Shown here: piece by piece, positions 54,697 to 64,000 of the stretch
Position numbering within the stretch: position 1 is the first letter of the stretch
Layout: each line of letters starts with the position of its first letter
Source: Burkholderia sp. Ax-1719
Lineage (GTDB): Bacteria > Pseudomonadota > Gammaproteobacteria > Burkholderiales > Burkholderiaceae
Assembly: GCF_011753055.1 (NCBI RefSeq)
Contig: NZ_VWWJ01000008.1
Location: 1 to 64,000 of the forward strand
Length of the DNA: 64,000 nt
Direction of reading: 5' to 3'
Translations under genes and position numbers: made by a program
The notes under the pieces: generated by a model
What the model saw: only the letters and a program-made list of their open reading frames with translations
The model's database searches: none
Told to the model about the DNA's origin: nothing

Positions 54697-55989
54697 ATGA
54701 ACCCGGTAAAACCCACGCTGGCCAAGGCGGAACTGGCTGCGGTGTATATCGCTTACGCGCTGCGCTACGTCTACCCGCTCCTGCTGCTCCCGTTCTACGG
54801 TCGAACGCTGGGGGCGGCGGGATATGGTGTCGTGCTCGCCGGTATGTCGCTGTCGAATTCAATCTGGCAGTTTGTGAGTTTCGGATTCCCTGCCGTCGGC
54901 GGGCGCGATACCGTCCACGCCAAAAACGACGCCGAACGCGCGGCGATCCTGTCGAGCCAGATGACAGGCCGGCTGCTGCTATGTATCCCGACCGCGCTGG
55001 TCGGCGTCGGCGCTCTCGCACTGTCCCCCGTGCTTTCGGCGCATGTATTGCCCGGCGGCACCGCGATTGCGCTCGGCTTGCTGGCAGCGTTCAATCTGGG
55101 CTGGTATTTCACGAGCACGGGACGCGCCAGAAGAAGCGTCCTGATCGAGGTCATCGGTTTTTTGATTTCGCTCACGCTCATCTTTTCGTTTATCCATCAC
55201 CCGTCCGACCTTGCGCGAGTGTTCCCGCTGCTGTTCATTTCGAGTCTCGTGCAATCTGCTCTGGCCTATGGTTCGATCAGGCGCGAGTTTGCCGGCGTGT
55301 TCTCAACGATTCGCGCCGGTCTCGATTTGATTCGCCGCTCGAAAGTCATCTTCATCTACACCGGCACGTCCGTTTTGCTGATCAGTGCGTCCACTTACAT
55401 CCTCTCTACCATGGCGCCCGAAACGGAAGTCAGCGCATACGGCGTGGCCGAGCGCCTGATCGCCGCGGGCCTGAGCCTGATGGGTCCGGCCGCGCAGGTT
55501 CTCGTCCCGAAGGTCACTTACCTGGTGGGCGTGGACCCCGAGAAAGCCAATCGGCTTGCGCGCAGGATTCTGGCGTTCTTCCTGCTGGGCGCGATCGCCG
55601 CCGTGGCCGCCACCATGCTGCTCGCCGGCTGGCTGGTGCCGCTCGTGTTCGGCAAAGGCTTTCTGAGCACCGTCCCGGTGCTGAAACTTTTCGTGCTGGT
55701 CCTGCCACTGAGCGTCGCCAACCAGGCAATCGGCATCTACTTCCTGATCCCTCGCAACCGCGAAAGCCTGCTCGCTCGCGCGGGCGTGACGAGCGCGGTC
55801 ATCAGCATGGTCGCTGCCATTCCGCTCGCCAGCCATTGGGGAGCAATGGGCATGGTCGGGGCGCGCCTGCTCGGAGAGCTGACACTTCTGGGCACGCTAA
55901 TGTTCTTTCTGATCCGCTCAGGTTTGATCGGGGAATTCTTCTCGCCCCGCCACGCCGCGCTTGCACTCAGACCGCGCGAAGAAGGTTGA
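54697..55989 (+). CDS. wzx: Polysaccharide flippase of the Wzx/MATE-like (oligosaccharide flippase) family
   Basis: A 430-residue inner-membrane protein with about twelve predicted helices. The N-terminal block YVYPLLLLPFYGRTLGAAGYG is the usual first signature of Wzx/RfbX proteins, followed by FGFPAVGGRD. It should move undecaprenyl-pyrophosphate-linked repeat units to the periplasm for polymerisation by Wzy. ATG 54697 is chosen; a longer frame starting at 54454 has no family resemblance. It is transcribed toward the minus-strand genes 56280-64000, which include a Wzy-like polymerase. Confidence 0.88.
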   Translation: MNPVKPTLAKAELAAVYIAYALRYVYPLLLLPFYGRTLGAAGYGVVLAGMSLSNSIWQFVSFGFPAVGGRDTVHAKNDAERAAILSSQMTGRLLLCIPTALVGVGALALSPVLSAHVLPGGTAIALGLLAAFNLGWYFTSTGRARRSVLIEVIGFLISLTLIFSFIHHPSDLARVFPLLFISSLVQSALAYGSIRREFAGVFSTIRAGLDLIRRSKVIFIYTGTSVLLISASTYILSTMAPETEVSAYGVAERLIAAGLSLMGPAAQVLVPKVTYLVGVDPEKANRLARRILAFFLLGAIAAVAATMLLAGWLVPLVFGKGFLSTVPVLKLFVLVLPLSVANQAIGIYFLIPRNRESLLARAGVTSAVISMVAAIPLASHWGAMGMVGARLLGELTLLGTLMFFLIRSGLIGEFFSPRHAALALRPREEG

Positions 55990-56279
55990 GTCATTGCGCT
56001 TGCCAGACCCAGACAGCGATTTCGTCAAAGCGGGCCGCAATCGTGGGCCGCTTGAGCGAATGGGACTCGCCGGACTCAGGGTGCAAATTCATGTGCAAGC
56101 TGCCGGGTCCGGCATCCCGGGTATCGCGCATAGATTGCGGTCGAGCCCGATGAATGGAGATTCCGATTCTGTCGTCTTCGCGGCGTTGCCGGTACAGGTG
56201 AACTCGATGCGTCCTCGATCCGCGCAGAGCGGATATCAATGAACGTCACGCGCCGCGGCGATCACTCCGGATCGCGCTC

Positions 56280-57386
56280 TCAGTTCAGCGGCGCGGCACC
56301 TATGGCCGTCTGCGGCTGCCGGCCCCGCACGCCACGCATCAGAAGGTGCCGGATCGGGCGGTCATAGAACTGCTCGCCAAGAGCTGCCACCACCACCACG
56401 ATCAGCAGGATGCAGGAGTCAACGGCAAGACTCTGAGCGAGCGACGGTTGCGGTCCGATGCCGGTCGCGAGGCGCAGCAGACCGATCACGGGCACATGCA
56501 GCATGTAAATGCCATACGAGACCGTGCCGAAAAACAGAAAGACCTCGCGCACCCGCTTCGATGGCTCGAACGATGCGCCGATCCAGACCAGTCCGGGAAT
56601 GAAGATCAGCACGATCGAGAGGGTGAACGCCACATGCAGCGCGGCGGCAACGGGCACAAGGAACATCAACGGAAACCATGCAGCAACGCCAATGGCGATG
56701 GGGTTGCTCGTGTGCCGGCGGCCGGCATGCAAGCGGAACAGGAGAACGCCGAGAAAGAAGCCATAGGCCACGCGCACGATGCCAAGATGACTGCTCGCAA
56801 GCGCCCAGCCGCTGTTGATGGAGCCGGCATGCACGACCTTGAGCGTCAGGGCTAGCGCCGATATCAGGACCGCGGACGCCAGCACGCGCACCGAAAGAAA
56901 CCGGAAGCACACGGCATAGGCCACATTCGCCAGCAGTTCGAACAGCAACGACCACGACGGATAATTCAACGGATACAGAAACCACGCGAGCGTCCCGTCG
57001 GGAGGCGTGACGCCATTCGGGCATGGGAGCATCAGCAGGGCCATCGAAAACGCCGACGCCGCGAGATGCCAGTGTGCATGCGGCAATCGAAGCAGCACGC
57101 CGACGCTCCCCGTCAACGTGCCGAGAAAATACAGCGGATAGAGGCGAATCAGCCGCAACTTCAGGAAGTGGCGCGCGCCGATGCTGCCCGACGCGAGCTT
57201 GCCTTCATATGCGCTCGCAATGACGAACCCGCTCATGACAAAAAACAGATCGACGACCAGATAACCTTCGTCGAGATGAAACGGCTTGAACAGATCGCTG
57301 AAGTGATACATCACGACGATCATCGCGGCGAAACCCCGCAGACCGTCCAAGGTCGCGTATTTGTCGGACTGCGCTGGCCTGTTCAC
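56280..57386 (-). CDS. OafA-family membrane acyltransferase (acyltransferase 3), copy 1
   Basis: A 368-residue membrane protein with about ten helices. The family signature YATLDGLRGFAAMIVVMYHF contains the catalytic R-x10-H motif; FFVMSGFVI and PSWSLLFELLAN follow. Family members transfer acetyl or similar groups to sugars of O-antigens and exopolysaccharides. It starts with GTG after a GAGGTGA ribosome-binding site. It is a clear paralogue of the next gene upstream, including the leader just before the start codon. Confidence 0.92.
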   Translation of the reverse strand: MNRPAQSDKYATLDGLRGFAAMIVVMYHFSDLFKPFHLDEGYLVVDLFFVMSGFVIASAYEGKLASGSIGARHFLKLRLIRLYPLYFLGTLTGSVGVLLRLPHAHWHLAASAFSMALLMLPCPNGVTPPDGTLAWFLYPLNYPSWSLLFELLANVAYAVCFRFLSVRVLASAVLISALALTLKVVHAGSINSGWALASSHLGIVRVAYGFFLGVLLFRLHAGRRHTSNPIAIGVAAWFPLMFLVPVAAALHVAFTLSIVLIFIPGLVWIGASFEPSKRVREVFLFFGTVSYGIYMLHVPVIGLLRLATGIGPQPSLAQSLAVDSCILLIVVVVAALGEQFYDRPIRHLLMRGVRGRQPQTAIGAAPLN

Positions 57387-57518
57387 ACGTCACCTCGATT
57401 CGGCTGCTGCGTGATCGCTGCTGAAAGCGCCGCGAGGCGCCCGCCGTCCCTGTCGCGCGGCGCGCAGCGCCAGCCCGGCAGCGGCTTCCAAAAATCGGCG
57501 TTCAAAAATCGGCTTGCA

Positions 57519-58634
57519 CTACTGCTCGACCGTCGCCGCGCCCAGCTCGCTGCGCCGCCGCCCGCCGCTCACGCCGCGCAGCAAACGCCTTCGGATCGGC
57601 CCGTCATAGCGCTTTTCCGCAAACGCCGCCAGCAGCACCAGAAAGAGCATCAGCCCGACATCCGTTAGCACGGTCTGCAGCAGCGAAGCCTCCGGCAACG
57701 CCACGTGCGTCGCACGGATCATGTTCGTCACGGGCAGATGCAGCATGTAGAGGCTGTAAGACGCCGTGCCGAAAAACAGCAACACCGCGCGCACCCACCG
57801 CGACGGCTCGAAAGACGCCCCCGCCCAGACCAGCGCCGGGATGACGAACAGCACGACCGACAGCGTGAACACCGCTTCCAGCGCAGGGGGAACCGGCACG
57901 AGGAAGATCAGTAGGAAGAGCACGACGATGCCAACCGCAACGACATTGCTTGTGCGCCGACGCCCGCTGTGCAGGCGGAACAACAGCACGCCGAGGAAAA
58001 AGCCGTAAGCGACGCGCACCACACCAAAGTAAGCGTTCACCCGCGCCCAGCCGCCATTGATCGACCCGGTGTCACTACGCACGGCCTTGGCCACCAGCAA
58101 GAGCGCCGCCGCCGACACCAGCGCAAGCAGCACGCGTGTCGACAGAAATCGGAAGCAGAACGCGTAGACGGTGTTGGCCAGCAGTTCGAAGAAGAGCGAC
58201 CACGACGGCTCGTTGAGCGGATAAAGAAACCCCGGGATGGTCCCGTCTGGACTCTGCATCGCGATCGGACACGGCAGCATCAGCAGCGCGAGCGGCAGCG
58301 CCGATACGATGAGATGCCATTCGCTATGCGGCATTCGGAGCAGCAGCCCCGCCGTGCCGAGCAAAGTGCCGAGAAGATAGAGCGGATAAAGGCGGACCAG
58401 CCGCAACCGCATGAAGCGGTGCGCACCGATACCGCCCGGTGCGAGCTTGCGGTCATAGGCGCTCGCGATGACAAAGCCGCTCATGACGAAGAACAGATCG
58501 ACGACAAGATAGCCACTGTCGATGTAAACCGGGCTGAACCAGTCGTTGCAGTGATACATCACGATGATCATCGCCGCGAAGCCGCGCAGGCCGTCCAATG
58601 TCGCGTATTTGTCGGACTGTGCTGTTCTGTTCAC
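57519..58634 (-). CDS. OafA-family membrane acyltransferase (acyltransferase 3), copy 2
   Basis: A 371-residue protein with the same layout as copy 1: YATLDGLRGFAAMIIVMYHC, GYLVVDLFFVMSGFVIASAY and PSWSLFFELLAN. Long stretches are identical to copy 1, and the differences are spread over loops and the C-terminal half, which suggests an old tandem duplication with changed specificity. It also starts with GTG behind AGGTGA. The two enzymes could O-acylate different positions or use different acyl groups. Confidence 0.92.
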   Translation of the reverse strand: MNRTAQSDKYATLDGLRGFAAMIIVMYHCNDWFSPVYIDSGYLVVDLFFVMSGFVIASAYDRKLAPGGIGAHRFMRLRLVRLYPLYLLGTLLGTAGLLLRMPHSEWHLIVSALPLALLMLPCPIAMQSPDGTIPGFLYPLNEPSWSLFFELLANTVYAFCFRFLSTRVLLALVSAAALLLVAKAVRSDTGSINGGWARVNAYFGVVRVAYGFFLGVLLFRLHSGRRRTSNVVAVGIVVLFLLIFLVPVPPALEAVFTLSVVLFVIPALVWAGASFEPSRWVRAVLLFFGTASYSLYMLHLPVTNMIRATHVALPEASLLQTVLTDVGLMLFLVLLAAFAEKRYDGPIRRRLLRGVSGGRRRSELGAATVEQ

Positions 58635-58833
58635 AGGTCACCTGTATTGGCTGCCGCGCGATCGCCGCGAAGGATCGTGCCCCGCCGACATCGCGCACGC
58701 GGGGGAAACGGTATCGGCGCCGGACGCGTCCGACCGTGCGATACCCTGGTCCGATCGTATGCCCGCTGCCCGAGGCCTTACCGTGGGTTGCCCAACAATT
58801 CCGCGCGACTGCACCGCCCAGGCCGACTGCCGA

Positions 58834-59988
58834 TCAAGCGGAGGATCGGCTTGCACTTCGGCCCTGGCGGGCCAGCGTGGCGACCTGCAGGGTCTCGACC
58901 AGATTGCGCGCGGCCTGCTCCCAGGTAAAGGCAGCGGCATTTGCGCGCCCTTCCGATATCAGTGAGCGCCGCGTCGTATCGTCGTCAAGCACGGTGCGTA
59001 TTGAAGCCACCCATGCTTGAGGACGCTGCGGGTCTGCGTAGAGCGCCGCCTTGCCGCAGACCTCCGGCAGCGCGCCACACGGCGCAGCCACCACAGGACA
59101 TCCCAACGCCATGGCTTCGAGCGGCGGCAACCCAAATCCTTCCGTCAGCGAAGGAAACGCCAGTGCGCCGGCATTGCGCATCAGCCCAGCGAGTTCGGCA
59201 TCGGTAATGCGACCGGCAAACTGCACATTGCGCGGCACGACATAGCCGAGGCGCTCGAAGTCTCCCCTCGTCGCGCCGCCGAACAACACCAGCGCGGTGT
59301 CCTGCAGCGCAGGGTCGGCAAATGCACCCAGCAAAACGCCGATGTTTTTATGCTTCTGCGTGTTGGCAAGCGCCAGGACATAGCGCGCGGGCGTGAGCTT
59401 CAATGCCGCGACCTGGCTATCGTCCGGCGTGACCTGCAGGATGTGATCGCAGCCGTTGTGCACGACCACGATCTTGTCCGCGCTCGCCACGCCGTAGCGG
59501 ATGAGTTCCTGCCTCGAAAACTCGGACACGGTCAGGATGACTCTGTGACGCCTGCCGATAAAGTAAAACAGGAACTTGTACCAGAGGCGAAAAGATCGCG
59601 AATAAGACTCGGGCGCCGAATACACCTGGGCATCGTGAATCATCGTTACGGAATCCCGATGAATCAGCGGCCCGAGATTGCACAAATTGAGAATAAAGTC
59701 CTTTCTGCGCGCCATCGGCAAATAGAACTGTTCCCACGCGATCCTGTGCATCCGGCGCACGCGCGGGCTTTCGTGTACACAGGCCACATGACGATACGGC
59801 GGAACCTCAACGCCGTCACGCACGATCAGCGCGTAATCGACGCTGCGTGCGGTTTGCCTGGCAATCAAGGCATCCGTCGCCGCGATGAGTTGCTCGGCAA
59901 CCCGGTGTACGCCGGTCGGAGGTGCGCCGAAGAACTTGCCATTGAACGCCACGGTCTTGTGGCCAGGCCATGCTTCGAACGGCTTCAT
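58834..59988 (-). CDS. GT4-family glycosyltransferase
   Basis: A 384-residue GT-B enzyme. The N-terminal half has NGKFFGAPPTGVHRVAEQL and MIHDAQVY; the donor half has ALANTQKHKN in the place of the usual sugar-nucleotide loop and SLTEGFGLPPLEAMALGCPVV. The ATG at 59988 overlaps the stop of the upstream GT2 gene as ATGA. It resembles the plus-strand enzyme at 329-1525 in its TGV-x-R segment. Part of the Wzx/Wzy cluster; the donor is unknown. Confidence 0.88.
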   Translation of the reverse strand: MKPFEAWPGHKTVAFNGKFFGAPPTGVHRVAEQLIAATDALIARQTARSVDYALIVRDGVEVPPYRHVACVHESPRVRRMHRIAWEQFYLPMARRKDFILNLCNLGPLIHRDSVTMIHDAQVYSAPESYSRSFRLWYKFLFYFIGRRHRVILTVSEFSRQELIRYGVASADKIVVVHNGCDHILQVTPDDSQVAALKLTPARYVLALANTQKHKNIGVLLGAFADPALQDTALVLFGGATRGDFERLGYVVPRNVQFAGRITDAELAGLMRNAGALAFPSLTEGFGLPPLEAMALGCPVVAAPCGALPEVCGKAALYADPQRPQAWVASIRTVLDDDTTRRSLISEGRANAAAFTWEQAARNLVETLQVATLARQGRSASRSSA

Positions 59989-60881
59989 AGATTCGCTGCC
60001 CGCTCGGGCGTCAGCCGTCCCCGCACACAGTCCCAGACACCGATCAGGTTGCCGCTCAGTCGCCCGCGCCGGTCGATCCACGGCTCCGGCGAGACGCTGC
60101 GCACGATATTGCTGGCGACATTGCGCAGGACGTGGTCGAGCGCGTCGCGCAAAGGCATTGTCTTCTTTCGAGCCAGGTAGAGCGGATTGATGACTTGCGA
60201 ATAACCGAGCTTGCGCCCCGATACCCTTCCCCGCTTGACGCCCAGATGCACACCTAATGCGGTATTGACGCGCACGACATGATTGCCCCGGCTCCAGATC
60301 TGGCCGCCGAAATCGCGGTCCTCTTGCCAGCCGTAGAGCACCAGTCGCTCATCAAAGCGCAAACCGGCGATGCTACGCGCACGAAACGCCATATTGCAGC
60401 CGTATGGACCGCCGGTGGGAACCGCGACCATGGGCCCGGTATTGGGTGTCGCTTTGGCCAGAATGGCGCAGCCTTCCTCGACGGTATAGCCGGGACCATG
60501 AATGCCATCGGCCAACACTGTTCCAGTCACGCAGGCAATCGCAGGATCACTGTCGAAAGCCTTGAGAACCTCATCGATCCAGCCGCTGTGCATCAGGAAA
60601 TCATCGTCCAGCATGACGACGACATCGAAATTTGCGGGCACGTTTCTTAACGCATTGTTTCGTTGTGCCGCGAGACCCGGCAGGCCTTTAATCACGCGCA
60701 GCCCCGGACGATCCGCCAGGCGACCAGCATCGTCGTCGCTGACGCATGAAACGATGATCAGATCCGGTTTCACCGTCTGTAACTCGACATACTCCACCAC
60801 TCGGTGAAGAATTTCGGCACGGCCCCGGGTAGGAAAAATGACGCAGATTTTCCGTTTCCCGCACGACGACGCATCGCTCAT
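59985..60881 (-). CDS. GT2-family glycosyltransferase
   Basis: A 298-residue GT-A enzyme with ICVIFPTRGRAEIL at the N-terminus, GLAAQRNNALRN, the metal-binding VVMLDDDFLM and GWQEDRDFG near the acceptor site. ATG 60881 (MSDASS) is used; the frame continues upstream to 61010 without family features. It is translationally coupled to the downstream GT4 gene through an ATGA overlap. Confidence 0.87.
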   Translation of the reverse strand: MSDASSCGKRKICVIFPTRGRAEILHRVVEYVELQTVKPDLIIVSCVSDDDAGRLADRPGLRVIKGLPGLAAQRNNALRNVPANFDVVVMLDDDFLMHSGWIDEVLKAFDSDPAIACVTGTVLADGIHGPGYTVEEGCAILAKATPNTGPMVAVPTGGPYGCNMAFRARSIAGLRFDERLVLYGWQEDRDFGGQIWSRGNHVVRVNTALGVHLGVKRGRVSGRKLGYSQVINPLYLARKKTMPLRDALDHVLRNVASNIVRSVSPEPWIDRRGRLSGNLIGVWDCVRGRLTPERAANL

Positions 60882-61129
60882 TTTATTTGACCCGGTTTGA
60901 TAGGTTCGATCCAGTTTTAGCGGCCCGGTTCTGCGCCGGGCGATGCAGAAGCCGCACGCGACTCCCATCAGTACTTGAAGTCTATGGTATCGATGCAGCC
61001 CACACATCACTGCTACCTACCGCACGCAAAATATATGCGATCCTCTCCTACGAGGCACGCATTCGCGTAAGCCGGTTTCGCGGCTTCCCACACAGCTTCG
61101 CAATGACGCAAAGACACGAGCGCGCGAAA

Positions 61130-62068
61130 TCAAGGCACATAATTGCGCGGCTGGAATCTCTGCCTGAGATGCTTCAAAAGATTGACGCCCTTGCTGCCGA
61201 TAATTAGTCTCGCAAGTAGCAGCGACCAACCTCTGCTCGGCATCTTTATCTTTCTGCAAATAACCTGGGCCACAATCCTGAGCCTTAAGGTCAGGTTCAT
61301 ACTCTTGTAGATCAGCACATTGAAGATAAACGCCGAGACATGCTCCCCCGACATCAACTTCGCGTATTTGTCGAAGAATGCGAGGCTTGGCTCGCAATTG
61401 ATCGAACCGGATATCCGGTTCGCACCGGCATTGAGCGAGTACTCAACCAGTGCTTCGTGAAGATAGATGAAGGTACAGTTCACCCTGTCGGCATTGATGG
61501 CGAAATCCCAGTCCTGATGCCGCCGCAAGCTGCCATCGAAACCGATCAACGGGTATTGATGACGCCACATCATGATGGACGACGTCTGAACATAACCGCC
61601 ATCCAGAATGATGAAGTCGATCATCGCTCGGCCATCGTATGACGCCCGGTTGCCCTGGATACGCCGATTGCCGTCGATCAGCGTGACGTTGCTGAACAGC
61701 ACACCCAGTTCATGCAGCGGCGGCCGGGCGCCGATTGCCTCGATGCATCGTTCGAGCTTGTTCGGCAGCCAGCGATCGTCGGCGTCCAGAAATGCAATCA
61801 GTTCGCCCGTCGCTGCCTCGATGCCTTTGTTGCGGCACCACGCGGCGCCGCGATTCACGCCTTCGCGAATCAGCCGCAGTTCAATGCCTTCTCCACAATG
61901 GCTCGGTAATTCGAACGACGAGCTCGACGCATCGTCAACAACAATAATCTCTCGCGGCACAACGGTCTGACTAGAAATGGACCTTATTGCTTCGCAAAGC
62001 AGATCAGGACTGTTGTAGTGCGGAATGACGACGCTAACATTAGGAACAAAATCATCTCCATTCTCCAT
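61130..62068 (-). CDS. GT2-family glycosyltransferase
   Basis: A 312-residue GT-A enzyme. It has VSVVIPHYNSPDLL, VVDDASSSS, GAAWCRNKGI and AFLDADDRWLPNKLE, followed by the RRHQDWDFAIN motif that closes the active site in this subgroup. ATG 62068 (MENGDD) is preferred; ATG 62107 gives 13 more residues. The first four bases of the codon context are GC-poor compared with neighbours, and the C-terminal ~60 residues are rich in basic residues, perhaps for membrane contact. Confidence 0.87.
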   Translation of the reverse strand: MENGDDFVPNVSVVIPHYNSPDLLCEAIRSISSQTVVPREIIVVDDASSSSFELPSHCGEGIELRLIREGVNRGAAWCRNKGIEAATGELIAFLDADDRWLPNKLERCIEAIGARPPLHELGVLFSNVTLIDGNRRIQGNRASYDGRAMIDFIILDGGYVQTSSIMMWRHQYPLIGFDGSLRRHQDWDFAINADRVNCTFIYLHEALVEYSLNAGANRISGSINCEPSLAFFDKYAKLMSGEHVSAFIFNVLIYKSMNLTLRLRIVAQVICRKIKMPSRGWSLLLARLIIGSKGVNLLKHLRQRFQPRNYVP

Positions 62069-62212
62069 CCCACACCCCGACTGACAATCTGCATATATTC
62101 GGTACACAACGCGCGTGCGTCGCGCAACGCCTGCCGATGAGAAGCAGAGGCGGTCCGTCTCCTGTCGGTTCGTCGCTAAGCGCTACGCGGTGACCGCGGC
62201 GTTGTGTGGACT

Positions 62213-63619
62213 TTATTCATGTACGCGTCTGAGCGCCCAGCTGACTTGCGGTGGCACGCGCCGCGGCGCACGTGCACAGAGCGCAGCCGCCGCGGCTGCA
62301 AACAAATAAAAACACGATCCGAGTTCGAACACGCCGCCCGACGACGAAGCGACGATCAGCGTGGCGATCGTCGCGTGACGTGAGGCATAACAGACGGCCC
62401 GCTCCGTGAGCGGATAATGGCTCGACACCGGCGACAGCAACGACTTGCCAAGAAACATCCCATAGCAGACCACGCCCACGATCCCGAGACTTCCCAGCAA
62501 CACAACCAGAAAGCTCGACGCGCGTATGCTTCCCAGCCCCACCCCTATCCCGTACGTTTCGAAGAAATTGGTCACACCCTGCGTATTCCAGCTCATTCGC
62601 TCGACGCCGGAGTCGCTACCGGCCTTGTTCAGAACCGTCATGTTGACGAACTGATAAATCGCATCCGCCACGGCGGGCAGAAAGAGAATGACGTACAGCG
62701 TGCCCAACAGACCCGTGCACGCAGCGATCACCCACATGCGTTGCTTGCGCGACGATGCGTCGGGCGAGACGCGGCCGGGTTGGCTGAAAAACAGCACGAC
62801 CAGATATCCGCTCAGTCCGACATAGGCCGTTCCCGAAGTCGATAGCAGCAGCAGCAATCCTGACGCGATAGCCAGCGCGCCAGCCACGCGTCGGCGATAG
62901 CCGACCAGCCAGAGGTTTAGACAGAACACAAAGAGCGGTAGCGTAAAGCCTGAGAATGCCGACGTCTCGCTGAATGTACCGCTGATCCGCACGAAGCCGC
63001 CCATCTCCTCGCCGGTCAGATCCGCATACTGCGCCGTCTTGACCGCCGACATCACATCGATACCGGCAAAATGAGCTCCAACGTCGATTACGCCCGCGAG
63101 CACGTCACATAACGTCAGCATGAAAATCGCGGTGGCAAGCGCTTTATACGCACCGCGAAACTTCAGAAACGCGTACATCGCGCAATACACCACGACGTCG
63201 CCGATACAATAGATCGTCTGCGACAGATTCCCTGAAACCGGGCCGAGCGGCTTCAGCATCACCGACCCCACGATCGTGCGATCGACCGGAAATACCAACG
63301 TCGAGCCGCGTAGCAAGCGCGGCAGCAGGATCGCGCCTACCACGCCCCACAAGCAGGTGCAGAGCAGCCAGAAGCCGGCTTTGTCCAGCGCGAACGCATC
63401 GGCGAGATTCTTGCCACCGCCCAGATTGAAGGCGCGCAGGAAGAAGAACAGCAGGAAAAGCTGCGCCGGCATGATACCGACACCGCCCGGCAGTACAAGG
63501 GCCAACGCACAGCCGAACAACGAATATACCGCCATGCCGTAAATTGCCCCGCGAAATGACGCATAAAGCGCCCAGAGCCCGGTGACGAACACCGCGATGC
63601 CGAATATCGTCAGTTCCAC
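62213..63619 (-). CDS. Wzy-like O-antigen/exopolysaccharide polymerase
   Basis: A 468-residue inner-membrane protein with about eleven to twelve helices and one long periplasmic loop (roughly residues 300-345, with SDSGVERMSW) near the C-terminus, the layout of Wzy polymerases and O-antigen ligases. The FSETSAFSGF segment and the STSGTAYVGL helix are typical of the Wzy_C-like superfamily. Next to glycosyltransferases and with a Wzx flippase in the same region, a polymerase is more likely than a ligase. It starts with GTG and has an AGGGG sequence upstream. Confidence 0.78.
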   Translation of the reverse strand: MELTIFGIAVFVTGLWALYASFRGAIYGMAVYSLFGCALALVLPGGVGIMPAQLFLLFFFLRAFNLGGGKNLADAFALDKAGFWLLCTCLWGVVGAILLPRLLRGSTLVFPVDRTIVGSVMLKPLGPVSGNLSQTIYCIGDVVVYCAMYAFLKFRGAYKALATAIFMLTLCDVLAGVIDVGAHFAGIDVMSAVKTAQYADLTGEEMGGFVRISGTFSETSAFSGFTLPLFVFCLNLWLVGYRRRVAGALAIASGLLLLLSTSGTAYVGLSGYLVVLFFSQPGRVSPDASSRKQRMWVIAACTGLLGTLYVILFLPAVADAIYQFVNMTVLNKAGSDSGVERMSWNTQGVTNFFETYGIGVGLGSIRASSFLVVLLGSLGIVGVVCYGMFLGKSLLSPVSSHYPLTERAVCYASRHATIATLIVASSSGGVFELGSCFYLFAAAAAALCARAPRRVPPQVSWALRRVHE

Positions 63620-63695
63620 TTTACTGAGCCCCTATAATCTCCCCGCACGCCGTTACGCAAGCGATCCCGCCGTCGCGCCACCGGGTCACGTCACC

Positions 63696-64000
63696 TCAAG
63701 CAGAGCGCCAGCGCTGGACCGGCTGTGGCGCTAACTCGATCCCTTTGTTCGTGTCCACCGTGCGCTCGATCACGCCCATGAACTCCCGCTTGAACCGCTC
63801 CGCCGTAAAGCGCATGGCGTTGCGACGGCAAACCTCGGCGCGAAACGGCGGATGCTGCTCGAAACGCTCCACCGCGTCGACGATCGACGCCACGCTCTGC
63901 TCGCTGAAAAAGAGTCCCGTGCAGCGCTCCGGGTCCGGCGAATCGACGACGATCTCGCGCACGCCGCCCCGCCCCAACGCGATGACCGGCGTCCCGCAAG
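63696..64000 (-). CDS. GT4-family glycosyltransferase, C-terminal part (cut by window end)
   Basis: The last ~100 codons of a GT-B transferase whose start lies beyond the window. The visible part begins with CGTPVIALGRGGVREIV, the end of the donor-binding site of GT4 enzymes, then TGLFFSEQSVASIVDAVE and the C-terminal crossing helix RFTAERFKREF. It lies 76 bases upstream of the Wzy-like gene and probably belongs to the same operon. Confidence 0.88.
   Translation of the reverse strand, partial: CGTPVIALGRGGVREIVVDSPDPERCTGLFFSEQSVASIVDAVERFEQHPPFRAEVCRRNAMRFTAERFKREFMGVIERTVDTNKGIELAPQPVQRWRSA

Overview
The window is high-GC, densely coded DNA from a beta-proteobacterium, most likely Burkholderiaceae (Burkholderia, Paraburkholderia or Caballeronia). 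The call rests on a GlmS C-terminus, a CIRCE-controlled groES-groEL pair, the order yqgE-ruvX-pyrB-pseudo-pyrC-plsC, and a wbiG-wbiH-wbiI-like block typical of Burkholderia O-antigen loci. I see no tRNA, rRNA, insertion sequence or CRISPR array.

Layout. (1) 1-8480, plus strand: the end of glmS, then a GT4 glycosyltransferase, a two-domain KpsC-type Kdo transferase, manC, a lone APS kinase (cysC), another GT4 enzyme and galE. (2) 8548-39758, minus strand: a large surface-polysaccharide locus. In transcription order it holds rmlBACD, a GT2 enzyme, wzm-wzt, three large glycosyltransferases (970, 604 and 1301 residues) with an 865-residue membrane protein between the last two, gmd-rmd, a HAD-like protein, a second manC, a gtr-like trio (GT2 donor synthase, small EamA-type transporter, DUF2142 membrane protein), and finally GT2, SDR reductase, WecA/WbpL-type initiating transferase and WbpM-type dehydratase. 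Together these predict a primer sugar of the QuiNAc/FucNAc type, GDP-D-rhamnose and dTDP-L-rhamnose donors, and ABC-transporter export. (3) 40164-49607: housekeeping genes, namely apaH, a 2OG-Fe(II) oxygenase, a plsC-like acyltransferase, pseudo-dihydroorotase, pyrB, ruvX, yqgE, a FimL/PilL-like protein, a 56-residue rubredoxin and a divergent ThiD-like kinase. (4) 49801-51841: a two-gene glycosyltransferase unit. (5) 51963-54091: groESL with promoter and CIRCE operator. (6) 54697-64000: a Wzx/Wzy-type polysaccharide cluster with two tandem OafA-like acyltransferases, four glycosyltransferases (one cut by the window end) and a Wzy-like polymerase.

Most of the window therefore builds cell-surface glycans by at least two export routes: ABC transport (Wzm/Wzt, possibly linked to KpsC) and Wzx/Wzy. 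The most notable points are the coiled-coil multi-domain transferases beside a Wzt that lacks its carbohydrate-binding domain, the gtr-like trio, the orphan cysC, the tandem acyltransferase duplication, the missing pyrR, and a FimL/PilL-like protein without its chemotaxis partners. All functions are assigned from reading translations and motifs; no database search was run.
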